NCBI GenBank assembly: GCA_964594045.1
Contig: CAZQKR010000007.1
Span: forward strand, 62,001-126,000
DNA from: UBA2365 sp964594045
GTDB lineage: Bacteria > Bacteroidota > Bacteroidia > Chitinophagales > Saprospiraceae
Length of the DNA stretch: 64,000 nucleotides
Reading direction: 5' to 3'
The notes beneath the pieces are model-generated. The model was given only the letters and a program-made list of their open reading frames with translations. It did no database searches and was not told the DNA's origin. The translations under genes and the position numbers were made by a program. The stretch's first letter is position 1. The number at the start of each line of letters is the position of its first letter. Shown one piece after another: positions 1 to 8,614 of the stretch.

Positions 1-556
1 AGGCGAAAACGGAATGCGTAAGAGAGATTTGTTGCTCTTCCAATTGATCCCTCAACTCCCTGACCGCTTCTATATATCCGAGTGAACCTGTCGGGTTGGA
101 ACCGCCATAAGGTATAAAATATGGCTTTTTGCCCTCAGAGCTTAACTTATCCATCAATAAATACATACCTTCTCCTTTCCTTAAATTCCCTTCCCAGTGA
201 ATTTTGGCATTCAGCAGATCATCCAGCAATAAATTGCCCTGGTAATCAGCCTGCGGTTCGCCGCCAAGCGCCAAATGGCATTCCAGACCGTATTTCACCG
301 CTGCGGCAGCCGTTTGCCGGCAGTGGTTGGACTGGGCTGCGCCACCGGTGACCACCGTATCACAACCTTGTTGAAGCGCTTCACCGATCAGAAATTCCAG
401 CTTTCGGGTTTTATTACCACCAAAGGCGAGACCGGTCTGATCGTCCCGTTTCATCCAGATTTGTGGTCCGTCGAGATATCTGGATAGCGCTTTCAATTCG
501 ATCAGCGGTGTTGGTAAAAAGCCCAATGGGCATCTCGGAAAATTGTTTGAGTTCAT
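1..556 (-). CDS. PLP-dependent ACC deaminase / D-cysteine desulfhydrase family enzyme (3' end cut off)
   Basis: Reading the minus strand from an ATG at 556 gives 185 open codons that run off the left edge, so the C-terminal half is missing. The start reads MNSNNFPRCPLGFLPTPL, a usual opening for this fold type II PLP family. The segment FGGNKTRKLE (about residues 45-54) carries the lysine expected to bind PLP, and AAQSNHCRQTAAA (about 72-84) matches the family's Q-S-N-H substrate/cofactor motif. PYGGSNPTGSLGYIEA (about 150-165) is also typical. Members deaminate 1-aminocyclopropane-1-carboxylate or release H2S from D-cysteine, in the cytoplasm. Which substrate applies cannot be decided from this half. 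The gene is divergent from the M1 aminopeptidase. Confidence 0.88.
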   Translation of the reverse strand, partial: MNSNNFPRCPLGFLPTPLIELKALSRYLDGPQIWMKRDDQTGLAFGGNKTRKLEFLIGEALQQGCDTVVTGGAAQSNHCRQTAAAAVKYGLECHLALGGEPQADYQGNLLLDDLLNAKIHWEGNLRKGEGMYLLMDKLSSEGKKPYFIPYGGSNPTGSLGYIEAVRELRDQLEEQQISLTHSVFA

Positions 557-707
557 TACCAGCTATTTTTACAAAACTAATTGCTTTTTGAAAAACGGAC
601 TAAATTTAACGTAAAGCAAATTTTTTTATAAAATTTCTGTAAATTCGTGTCTCATTGTACTTATTTTAAATATTCAGCTTTCAAAGCATGAGCTAACTAC
701 AACTATC

Positions 708-2642
708 ATGAAATTCATCGTAAATTTAATATTTCTGTTACTGACAGCCCTTCAGGTCATTGGTCAACACAATTTTGAAAAAGATTTTTTCAGAGACTAC
801 CCGAGGGAACAATTCATTTTGAGCACCAGAAATACTCAGAGTCATAATACGGGCAATTACGACGTGGTCTTTTGCCGGCTTGAATTGCAGGTGGATCCTG
901 CCGTATATTACCTCAACGGCAAGGCGACCACATATTTCAAACCGATCAACACAGCTTTGAAAACCATTTATTTTGATTTTACCACACAACTGGAAGTGGA
1001 ATCAGTAATATACAGGGGAAATCCGGTTGAATGGGACAAAACAATCAATGATGAATTGAAAATAGAGTTTCCTGTTGAACTTCCCGCGGGCATTCTGGAT
1101 TCCTTGGAGATCAATTATTTCGGGCAACCCGGATCATCGGGTTTTGGTTCCTTTGCAACAGCATTGCAATGCGGTGACGACGCCATCCCATCCATGTGGA
1201 CGCTGTCCGAACCCTATGGATCAAAACATTGGTGGCCATGCAAACACACATTGAATGATAAATATGATTCGCTTCAAATGGTGATCACCACCCCATCCAG
1301 GTACCGGGCAGCTTCCAACGGTCTTCTGATCAGTGAAATTGAAGCAGGTGATCAAAAGACGTTCAACTGGAAACATCGCTACCCCATACCGGCGTACCTC
1401 GCTGCATTTGCTGTATCAGAATATAAAGTATATTCCGATTGGGTGCCATTGGAGAACAGTGACAGCCTGGAGATACTGAATTACATCTATCCATGCAACC
1501 TGGAATACGCCAAAAGCAGAACGCCCTACACCATTCCGGTGATGCAGTTTTTCAGGACATTTTTTGGAGAATATCCTTACATTCAGGAAAAATACGGGCA
1601 CTGCAATTTTGGCTGGGGTGGCGGAATGGAGCATTCCACTATGAGTTTTATGGGTGGGTTCAGCGATCTGCTCATTGCTCACGAACTGGCACATCAGTGG
1701 TTTGGAGACAAGATCACCTGTGGTTCCTGGGCCGACATCTGGCTCAATGAGGGGTTCGCAACCTATCTGGAAGGCCTTACCTATGACTTTGGGGTCAATC
1801 CGGTCAAGTGGGCCAGTTGGAAGAACACCAACCTGAGCAGGGCACTGAATAGCCCTACCGGTTCAGTATATGTGGATGATACGACGAGTGTCAACCGGAT
1901 CTTCAATGGTAATTTATCCTATTCCAAGGGTGCATATCTGCTGCATATGCTGCGCTGGATGATGGGCGACGATGCATTTTTTAGTGCAATACACCAATAC
2001 ATTACCGATCCTGAACTGGTATATGGCTATGCCAGGACACCTGACCTCCAGAAACACCTGGAACAGGCCAGCGGTATGGATCTGGATGAGTTTTTTAACG
2101 ACTGGCTTTATGGAAAGGGATTTCCAAATTATCAGATCGTCTGGTCACAAAGCAATGGGAAAGCCGAATTTGTCATCAATCAAACCCAATCGCACTCTTC
2201 GGTTGAATTTTTCAATATACCTGTTCCTTTGTATTTGCAGGGTCAAGGGAAAGACACTTTGCTGATCTTTGATCCCGGGTTTTCCGGACAGTATTTCACG
2301 GCAGATGTTGATTTTCAGATACAGCAGGTGGTTTTCGACCCGGATAAGTGGATCTGTGCAACCAATCAGGTACAAACCGGAACTTTTGAAGTTAAACAAG
2401 CAAATTTGCATATTTTTCCAAACCCGGCAAACGATCATGTCAGGATTGAAAGCCGGGACAGCACCAGGCTGGAAGAGCTGCGCCTGTATGACATTTCGGG
2501 AAAATTGTTGTTGACCCGGAATATGCGAAATGGTGGTATTTCCGGTACAGAGATCAGCTTATCGGATTTTTCCGCCGGAACCTATGTGATCAAACTGATG
2601 ACTTCCGGTGGTCTCGTATCGCAGAAACTGTTCATCAGGTAA
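708..2642 (+). CDS. secreted M1 family metallo-aminopeptidase with T9SS sorting domain
   Basis: Zinc aminopeptidase trimming N-terminal residues from peptides outside the cell. The zinc site is visible: HELAH at residues 325-329 and the third ligand Glu348 in NEGFAT, with the standard 18-residue spacing. GGGMEHS just upstream replaces the usual GAMEN exopeptidase motif, a common variant in Bacteroidota members. An N-terminal signal peptide ends near VIGQ. The last ~75 residues start at FPNPANDHV (about 569) and end in VSQKLFIR, a type A T9SS C-terminal domain, so the protein is probably exported and surface-anchored or released. The ATG at 708 gives the signal peptide directly. The next gene begins 9 bp downstream, suggesting co-transcription. 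Confidence 0.93.
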   Translation: MKFIVNLIFLLLTALQVIGQHNFEKDFFRDYPREQFILSTRNTQSHNTGNYDVVFCRLELQVDPAVYYLNGKATTYFKPINTALKTIYFDFTTQLEVESVIYRGNPVEWDKTINDELKIEFPVELPAGILDSLEINYFGQPGSSGFGSFATALQCGDDAIPSMWTLSEPYGSKHWWPCKHTLNDKYDSLQMVITTPSRYRAASNGLLISEIEAGDQKTFNWKHRYPIPAYLAAFAVSEYKVYSDWVPLENSDSLEILNYIYPCNLEYAKSRTPYTIPVMQFFRTFFGEYPYIQEKYGHCNFGWGGGMEHSTMSFMGGFSDLLIAHELAHQWFGDKITCGSWADIWLNEGFATYLEGLTYDFGVNPVKWASWKNTNLSRALNSPTGSVYVDDTTSVNRIFNGNLSYSKGAYLLHMLRWMMGDDAFFSAIHQYITDPELVYGYARTPDLQKHLEQASGMDLDEFFNDWLYGKGFPNYQIVWSQSNGKAEFVINQTQSHSSVEFFNIPVPLYLQGQGKDTLLIFDPGFSGQYFTADVDFQIQQVVFDPDKWICATNQVQTGTFEVKQANLHIFPNPANDHVRIESRDSTRLEELRLYDISGKLLLTRNMRNGGISGTEISLSDFSAGTYVIKLMTSGGLVSQKLFIR

Positions 2643-2651
2643 ATCAGTGTC

Positions 2652-3194
2652 ATGCCGAAGGTTGTTTTGGTCGCCTCCCTGAATCCGGTGAAAACAGAAG
2701 CCATCCGTGATGGCTTTCAAAAGGTATTTCCTGATCATCATTTTGATATTATACCTGTTAATACACCTTCCGGCGTTTCGGATCAGCCCATTGGCATGAA
2801 TGAAACACTTAAGGGAGCGGTCAACAGGGTAGAATATCTGTTCAGGACACAGGGGAAGGCCAACTTTTATGCAGGGATCGAAGGCGGGGTGACCATTCAG
2901 GATGATGAAATGTATGCATTTGCCTGGGTTGTGGTCCGAGATCAAAAAGGAGTGGTCAGCAAGGCTCAGACAGGTCATTTCCAGTTGCCTCCCAGGGTCA
3001 GAAAACTGGTAGAGCAGGGTGTTGAACTGGGACATGCCATGGACAGGGTTTTTGGATTACACAACTCAAAACAGGAATCCGGTGCAGTAGGTGTGCTGAC
3101 CGACCAGGTCATCGACAGAAAGCATTATTATGTGCATGCCGTCATTCTGGCATTGATCCCGTTTCTAAAACCCGAACTTTTTTCAGGAAAATAG
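2652..3194 (+). CDS. yjjX: inosine/xanthosine triphosphatase (YjjX/DUF84 family)
   Basis: A 180-residue cytoplasmic enzyme of the YjjX family, which hydrolyses non-canonical purine nucleoside triphosphates (ITP, XTP) and so cleans the nucleotide pool. Recognisable blocks are VASLNPVKTEAIRDGF at the N-terminus, SGVSDQPIGMNET (about 40-52), AGIEGGV (about 75-81) and the ESGAVGVLTDQ block (about 142-152). Length equals that of the family. It lies 9 bp after the M1 aminopeptidase on the same strand; no functional link between the two is evident. The downstream DUF2130 gene has a promoter-like box of its own, so the operon probably ends here. Confidence 0.9.
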   Translation: MPKVVLVASLNPVKTEAIRDGFQKVFPDHHFDIIPVNTPSGVSDQPIGMNETLKGAVNRVEYLFRTQGKANFYAGIEGGVTIQDDEMYAFAWVVVRDQKGVVSKAQTGHFQLPPRVRKLVEQGVELGHAMDRVFGLHNSKQESGAVGVLTDQVIDRKHYYVHAVILALIPFLKPELFSGK

Positions 3195-3196
3195 AA

Positions 3197-3204
3197 TAGC
3201 TTTG
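3197..3204 (+). promoter_or_regulatory. probable -7 box for the DUF2130 gene
   Basis: TAGCTTTG matches the Bacteroidota -7 consensus TAnnTTTG and sits 28 bp before the ATG at 3233. No clear -33 TTTG is found at the expected spacing, so the call rests on one box. Confidence 0.4.
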
Positions 3205-3232
3205 ACCCTGTAAAAACCCAAAACTGCAAAAT

Positions 3233-4495
3233 ATGAATCAACAGACAAAGATCACATGCCCGGAATGCGGTGCTTTAATCGATGTTCAGGATGTTCTGGC
3301 GCATCAGCTTGAAGCTGTGATCAAAAAGAAATATGATGCCAAGATTCTGGAAGAACAGGAAAAGTTTTCAGTGCAGCAAGAAAAATTTCTGAAGGAAAAG
3401 GAGGTTTTTGAGGAAAAGAAAAAGAGGGAAAATGAACTTTTTCAGGAGCGTCTGGAAAAGCAGCTGGAAGAAGACCGGAAACTGTTGCATAAGGAAATTT
3501 CAGGGAAAATACAGGAAGAACAAACTGCAAGATTCCATATGCTTCAGAAGGAGTTGGATGAAAAATCCGAAAAACTGAAGGAGCTCAATCTGGCGAAAGC
3601 TGAAGTTGAGCGCCTGAAAAGGGAAAAAGAGGAAGCAAAAGCCCAGGCAGAACTGGATGCGGAAAAAAAACTCAATCAGACATTGGTCCTGGAACGTGAA
3701 AAGATCCAGAAAATGGAAGCTGAAAGGAGCGAAATGAAAGTAAAGGAGCTGGAAAAGCAACTTGAGGATCAGAAAAAGCTCACTGAGGAAATGAAGCGTA
3801 AACAGGACCAGGCCTCAGGGCAATTTCACGGAGAGGTCCAGGAGCTGGCCATTGAGGAATGGCTCACTTCCAATTTTCCCCTGGATACGATCACGGAGAT
3901 CAAAAAAGGAGAACGTGGCGGTGACTGTATCCAGGTCGTCCATACCAGGACGCAGCAAAACTGTGGTACGATATATTACGAAAGCAAGAGAACCAAGCAG
4001 TTTCAGCAAACCTGGATGGAAAAATTCAAGGCTGACATCCGCGAAAAAGAAGCCGATATCGGCGTGCTGGTGACAGAAGTGATGCCGCCGGATATGGACA
4101 GAATGGGCATGAAAGACGGTATCTGGATATGTAATTATGAAGAATTCAAGGGTTTGAGTGGCGTGCTCAGGCAAACGATCATTCAAATCCACCAGGTTGA
4201 AAGCGCCCAGGAGAACAGGGGCGAAAAAATGCAGTTGTTGTACAATTATCTCACGAGTTCCGGCTTCAGGATGCAGATTGAAGCTATTGTTGAAGGCTTT
4301 ACCCAGATGAAAGGAGACCTGGAAAGTGAGAAAAAAGCCATGCAAAGGATCTGGAAGCAAAGAGAGAAACAGATCGAAAAAGTCCTGGTCAATACCATTG
4401 ATATGTATGGTTCGATCAAGGGAATTGCCGGGAATGCAGTTGAGGCGGTAAAAGCGCTGGAATTGCCTTTATCGGAAGATACAGATGAGGAATGA
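3233..4495 (+). CDS. DUF2130 domain-containing coiled-coil protein
   Basis: A 420-residue cytoplasmic protein. It starts with a short zinc-ribbon-like motif (CPECG near residues 9-13), followed by a long charged coiled coil (about residues 35-190, rich in K/E/Q heptads), then the DUF2130 domain (about 200-400). In that domain GDCIQVV and IYYESKRTKQF are the typical blocks. The pattern of an acidic residue in a strand followed by E-S-K resembles the active-site layout of PD-(D/E)XK nucleases, but that reading is inference. The molecular role of the family is not established. The gene stands alone on this strand with its own promoter-like box. Confidence 0.85.
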   Translation: MNQQTKITCPECGALIDVQDVLAHQLEAVIKKKYDAKILEEQEKFSVQQEKFLKEKEVFEEKKKRENELFQERLEKQLEEDRKLLHKEISGKIQEEQTARFHMLQKELDEKSEKLKELNLAKAEVERLKREKEEAKAQAELDAEKKLNQTLVLEREKIQKMEAERSEMKVKELEKQLEDQKKLTEEMKRKQDQASGQFHGEVQELAIEEWLTSNFPLDTITEIKKGERGGDCIQVVHTRTQQNCGTIYYESKRTKQFQQTWMEKFKADIREKEADIGVLVTEVMPPDMDRMGMKDGIWICNYEEFKGLSGVLRQTIIQIHQVESAQENRGEKMQLLYNYLTSSGFRMQIEAIVEGFTQMKGDLESEKKAMQRIWKQREKQIEKVLVNTIDMYGSIKGIAGNAVEAVKALELPLSEDTDEE

Positions 4496-4756
4496 TTTAA
4501 GATTGCTTATTTTCAGGCTGTTTCGAATAAACAAACGCGTTGTTCCACTGGTTTAAATGTTTTGACAGGAGGAGTGAAAATCCACATTTTAAACTATTCC
4601 GGGAATTCCCGGTCAATGAAAGATTCAAAACACGGAAAAGGAAAAAGCCAGGCAGGCAGTCTTGACAACCATCACTTCAGAATAATTCACATATTTTATT
4701 ATATTGCAGCAGTTTTTGAAGGAAATATTTTTTTATTAATCAATAAACAGTTATTT

Positions 4757-7675
4757 ATGAAATTGAGGATCCACATGTTGGTTTATTCATTATTGGCCTT
4801 CCTGATTTTAGTACAGGGCGTAGCAACAGGTCAAAAAAAATATACCTATCAGTCTTTTGAGAACGACCCCTACAATACCAGGATCTATACTCTGGACAAC
4901 GGTTTGAAAGTGTACCTGTCTCCTTATGCCGAAGAACCCAGGATCCAGGCTTTTGTTTCCGTTAAGGTTGGCAGTAAGGACGATCCGTCTGAAACCACCG
5001 GTCTTGCGCACTATTTTGAGCATCTGATGTTCAAGGGGACTTCTTCCTATGGGACGACCAACTGGGAAAAGGAAAAACATCTTTTGGACCAGATTGAAGC
5101 ACTTTTTGAGGTTTACCGGAAACAAACAGATCCGGAAGTCAGAAAAATGATGTACAAGCAGATCGACAGTTTATCCTATATTGCATCCACCTTAGCCATA
5201 CCCAATGAATATGACAGGTTGATGAAAGCGATCGGATCAACCGGAACAAATGCCTTTACCTCAAATGACTACACCTCCTATGTGGAGAATATACCATCCA
5301 ACCAGGTCAGGAACTGGGCAAAGATCCAGGCTGAAAGATTTTCTGATCCTGTTTTGAGATTGTTCCATACGGAACTGGAAACAGTTTACGAAGAAAAGAA
5401 CATGTCGTTGACCAATGATGGCAGACTTGCCAGCGAGGCATTGTTAGCAGGTCTTTTCCCCGATCACCCCTATGGTACACAAACCACACTGGGAGAAGCA
5501 GAACATTTGAAAAATCCGTCACTGGTCAACATCAGAAATTTTTATAAAAAATACTATGTGCCCAACAATATGGCTGTCATACTTTCCGGTGACTTTGATC
5601 CGGATGAGGTGATCAGGATCATCGACGAATACTTCGGGCGTCTGACACCCGGTGTATTGGACAAAACTCCTTCGCTTCCCAATAACCCTGTTAAAGGACC
5701 AGTTGTAAAGGAAGTGGTTGGTTTACAGGCAGAAAGCATTACCATAGGCTGGAAGTTTGAAAGTCTGAATTCACCTGAAACGCCTGTTCTGAACATGATC
5801 AGGATGATCCTGAGCAACGGAAAATCAGGTCTGATAGACCAGAACCTGAACAAGCCCTTGAAAATCCTGGCAGGCGGTGCCGGCGTGCGTGGAATGGTTG
5901 ACTGGTCAACCTTCACACTTTCGGGAAGAAATCAGCGCAATCAAACGCTGGATGAAGTGAAAGCCCTGCTTTTGGAACAAATGGAATTGCTCAAAAAAGG
6001 TGAATTTCCCGACTGGCTCATGGAAGCTGCCCTGAACAACCTGAGGCTGAATGAAATGCGCAACGCTGAAAATCTCAGATCAAGGGCTTCGATCCTGAAC
6101 AGCGCATTCATGAACAGGCAACCATATGAAAATGTCATCAACTACATTGACAACCTTGGAAAGGTTACCCGTCAGGACATCATTGATTTTGCCAATAAGC
6201 ATTTCAGGAACGATAATTATGTTGTGGTTTACAAAAGACAAGGTAAACCGGATGTTGAGCAGGTGGAAAAACCCGCCATTACCCCTATCTTCATCAACAG
6301 GGATGACGAATCGCAATTTGTGAAAGAGATCAAAGCCGATCAGCCTGAATTGATCAAGCCTGTGTTTTTGGATTACAAAAAAGATTTTTCCATGTCAAAA
6401 ACCAAAAACGGCATAGAGATCTACTATGTACATAATAGAACCAATCCGACATTTTCATTGAATTATGAATGGGAAAAAGGCAGCGACCACGATAAGCTGT
6501 TACCCTTTGCAGCAGGTTTCATCAATTATCTCGGAACGGAAAAATATTCTGCAGAGGACATTGCCAATGAGTTTTATAAAATGGCTTGTAATTTTAATGT
6601 TTCAATTGGAAGTGAAGAAACTTCAGTCAGTCTGAGTGGATTGAGTGAAAATATGGAAGCAGCCATGAAATTGTTTGAAGAACTCGTCTGGAATGCAAAA
6701 GCAGATGAGGCAGGTTTGAAAAGGTATATTGAATCCGTTAAAAAATCCAGGAATGACAGCAAGGCTAACCAGCAGAATGTTTTTGGCGCTCTGGTGAGCT
6801 ATGCGACTTACGGGGAAAACAATCCGACAAAATTCACTTTGTCCGATCAGGAAATCGATGCGCTGACCTCAGTGCAACTGATCAGCGCAATACGGGATCT
6901 CTGGTCTCAAATGCATCAGGTAGTGTTTTATGGGCCTCAAACGATAAAAGAGCTTTCTTCAATGCTCAAAAAGCACCATAAGACGCCTAAAAAACTTCAG
7001 AAAATTGAACGTATCAGGTTGTTTGAACCGATGGAAACCAATGAAAACAAAGTGTATTTCTCTCATTACGATGCCAATCAAAGTTACCTGCAAACCATTT
7101 CCAAAGGCAAAGCCTATGACCTGACTTTATTGCCGCAGGTAAGTATGTACAACATGTATTTTGGCGGTGGCATGAATGCCATCGTATTTCAGGAAATGCG
7201 TGAAAAAAGAGGGTTGGCATATACCGCAAGATCTGGTTATGCTGCGCCGGCTTGGCCTGATCAGACATACATGAATACGAGCTATATCGCCACACAGAAC
7301 GATAAGGTGATCGATGCTTTTACTGCATTCAATGAATTGTTCGATGAGATGCCCATGTCTGAAACCTCTTTCAATCTGGCAAAGGATCAGCTGATCTCCA
7401 ATATCCGGACACAGAGGATCCGCAACCTGAGTATTGTCTGGAATTACCTTTCAGCCACAAAAATGGGACACACTCAGGATCCGAGGATACAGTTGTTTGA
7501 AAAAATACCTAACCTGACACTTGAGGACGTTTCTTCATTCAATAAGAAGTATATCAAAGAACAAAAGAAAACCTATGTCATCCTTGGAAATGAGAGCCTG
7601 ATAGATTTTGCAAAACTGGAAAGCCTTTTTGGCCCGGTCAAAAAGATCAGCAGGGACGAATTGTTCGCTTACTAA
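4757..7675 (+). CDS. M16 (pitrilysin-like) zinc metalloprotease, two-domain, secreted
   Basis: Peptidase of the insulinase/pitrilysin family that degrades peptides in the periplasm or outside the cell. The inverted zinc motif HYFEH lies at residues 85-89, with the downstream ligand Glu in ELETVYEEKN. The protein has two M16 halves: an active N-terminal half, and a C-terminal half with GGGMNAIVFQEMREKRGLAY, the typical R/Y substrate-binding block. The start is placed at ATG 4757 because it gives a clean signal peptide (MKLRIHMLVYSLLAFLILVQG); the in-frame extension back to 4562 is low-complexity and not conserved-looking. The mature protein is about 950 residues, normal for the family. A strong terminator follows. 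Confidence 0.92.
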   Translation: MKLRIHMLVYSLLAFLILVQGVATGQKKYTYQSFENDPYNTRIYTLDNGLKVYLSPYAEEPRIQAFVSVKVGSKDDPSETTGLAHYFEHLMFKGTSSYGTTNWEKEKHLLDQIEALFEVYRKQTDPEVRKMMYKQIDSLSYIASTLAIPNEYDRLMKAIGSTGTNAFTSNDYTSYVENIPSNQVRNWAKIQAERFSDPVLRLFHTELETVYEEKNMSLTNDGRLASEALLAGLFPDHPYGTQTTLGEAEHLKNPSLVNIRNFYKKYYVPNNMAVILSGDFDPDEVIRIIDEYFGRLTPGVLDKTPSLPNNPVKGPVVKEVVGLQAESITIGWKFESLNSPETPVLNMIRMILSNGKSGLIDQNLNKPLKILAGGAGVRGMVDWSTFTLSGRNQRNQTLDEVKALLLEQMELLKKGEFPDWLMEAALNNLRLNEMRNAENLRSRASILNSAFMNRQPYENVINYIDNLGKVTRQDIIDFANKHFRNDNYVVVYKRQGKPDVEQVEKPAITPIFINRDDESQFVKEIKADQPELIKPVFLDYKKDFSMSKTKNGIEIYYVHNRTNPTFSLNYEWEKGSDHDKLLPFAAGFINYLGTEKYSAEDIANEFYKMACNFNVSIGSEETSVSLSGLSENMEAAMKLFEELVWNAKADEAGLKRYIESVKKSRNDSKANQQNVFGALVSYATYGENNPTKFTLSDQEIDALTSVQLISAIRDLWSQMHQVVFYGPQTIKELSSMLKKHHKTPKKLQKIERIRLFEPMETNENKVYFSHYDANQSYLQTISKGKAYDLTLLPQVSMYNMYFGGGMNAIVFQEMREKRGLAYTARSGYAAPAWPDQTYMNTSYIATQNDKVIDAFTAFNELFDEMPMSETSFNLAKDQLISNIRTQRIRNLSIVWNYLSATKMGHTQDPRIQLFEKIPNLTLEDVSSFNKKYIKEQKKTYVILGNESLIDFAKLESLFGPVKKISRDELFAY

Positions 7676-7684
7676 AAAACCTGG

Positions 7685-7726
7685 AATAGCGGAAACCGGA
7701 AAGATCGGGTTTCCGCTATTTTTTTT
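7685..7726 (+). terminator. rho-independent terminator after the M16 protease gene
   Basis: A perfect 13-bp stem (AATAGCGGAAACC pairing with GGTTTCCGCTATT) with a 10-nt loop is followed by a run of T. It lies 10 bp after the stop codon. Confidence 0.9.
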
Positions 7727-7750
7727 AACCCCTAAATCAATTGATAATCC

Positions 7751-8590
7751 ATGACAAAAAATAAAACTATTCTGATCACCGGAGCAACTTCAGGTATTGG
7801 TAAAGAGGCTGCTTTGGAGCTCGCCAGACTAGGCAACAAGGTCATTTTTACCACCCGGAATGTTGAAACTGCTGAAAAGATCAAGGCTGCATTTGACCAG
7901 GAAAACATAAACAATCCAGGCAGCCTGGACTTCATTTATTGCGATCTTGCCTTATTTGAGTCTGTAAAAAAAGCATGTAAACGGATTTTAGCAGAGCACG
8001 AACAACTTGACATACTGATCAATAATGCCGGGATCTGGAATTTCAGTTACAAAGAATCCAGAAACAGGGTTGAAGAGATCTTTCATGTCAACGTTCTTTC
8101 CCCTTCACTCCTCAAATCCCTGCTTTTGCCCGCGTTGGAGAAGTCTGATGATGCCCGTATCATTCAAACCGCCTCAGCCCTGCACACAGGCACCATTGAT
8201 TTTGATGACGTGGAAGGACGCAAAAACTTCAGCGGGTTCAATGCCTACAGACAATCCAAGCTCGGGATCATTTTGCTGAGCAGATGGTGGGCAAAAACTT
8301 TAAAGGAAAAGCAAATCGGTGTATACGCCTTACATCCGGGTGTAGTCAACACGAAACTGGGTAGAAACGCAGGATGGTTTGCCAACTTTTTCTTCAAACT
8401 CATTGGAATTTCTCCCAAAAAAGGCGCACAAACCATCATTTATCTAGCCACAGCACCTAAAGCGGAACTTGTCAGCGGAGAATATTACTCCAGGAAAAAG
8501 GTCAGGCGCATCACCAGAGAAAGCAATGATATGGCCATGGCGGAAAAATTCAATTCTTTGGTTGATCAATACATTTATGAGTATGTGTAA
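7751..8590 (+). CDS. short-chain dehydrogenase/reductase (SDR), retinol dehydrogenase-like
   Basis: NAD(P)-dependent oxidoreductase with a Rossmann fold. The cofactor motif TGATSGIG spans residues 10-17, NNAG follows near 89-92, and the catalytic Y-x-x-x-K is Tyr166/Lys170 (YRQSK). The C-terminal part (LHPGVVNTKLGRN, then a hydrophobic stretch and KKGAQTIIYLAT) resembles the retinol dehydrogenase / WW-oxidoreductase-like SDR group, whose bacterial substrates are mostly unknown. The length of 279 residues is typical. The TTCG after the cofactor Gly block (VIFTTRNVE) suggests NADP(H) preference because of the Arg, but this is inference. It lies 24 bp upstream of the DUF5916 gene and may share its transcript. 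Confidence 0.9.
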   Translation: MTKNKTILITGATSGIGKEAALELARLGNKVIFTTRNVETAEKIKAAFDQENINNPGSLDFIYCDLALFESVKKACKRILAEHEQLDILINNAGIWNFSYKESRNRVEEIFHVNVLSPSLLKSLLLPALEKSDDARIIQTASALHTGTIDFDDVEGRKNFSGFNAYRQSKLGIILLSRWWAKTLKEKQIGVYALHPGVVNTKLGRNAGWFANFFFKLIGISPKKGAQTIIYLATAPKAELVSGEYYSRKKVRRITRESNDMAMAEKFNSLVDQYIYEYV

Positions 8591-8614
8591 TACGTTGCCA
8601 TCTGTTGTTTACCT

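Noticed and set aside
3815..4360. A 181-codon minus-strand frame
   Set aside because: Shadow of the DUF2130 gene; the plus-strand product has clear domain motifs.
4562..4756. N-terminal extension of the M16 protease
   Set aside because: Non-conserved-looking, and the ATG at 4757 gives a normal signal peptide.
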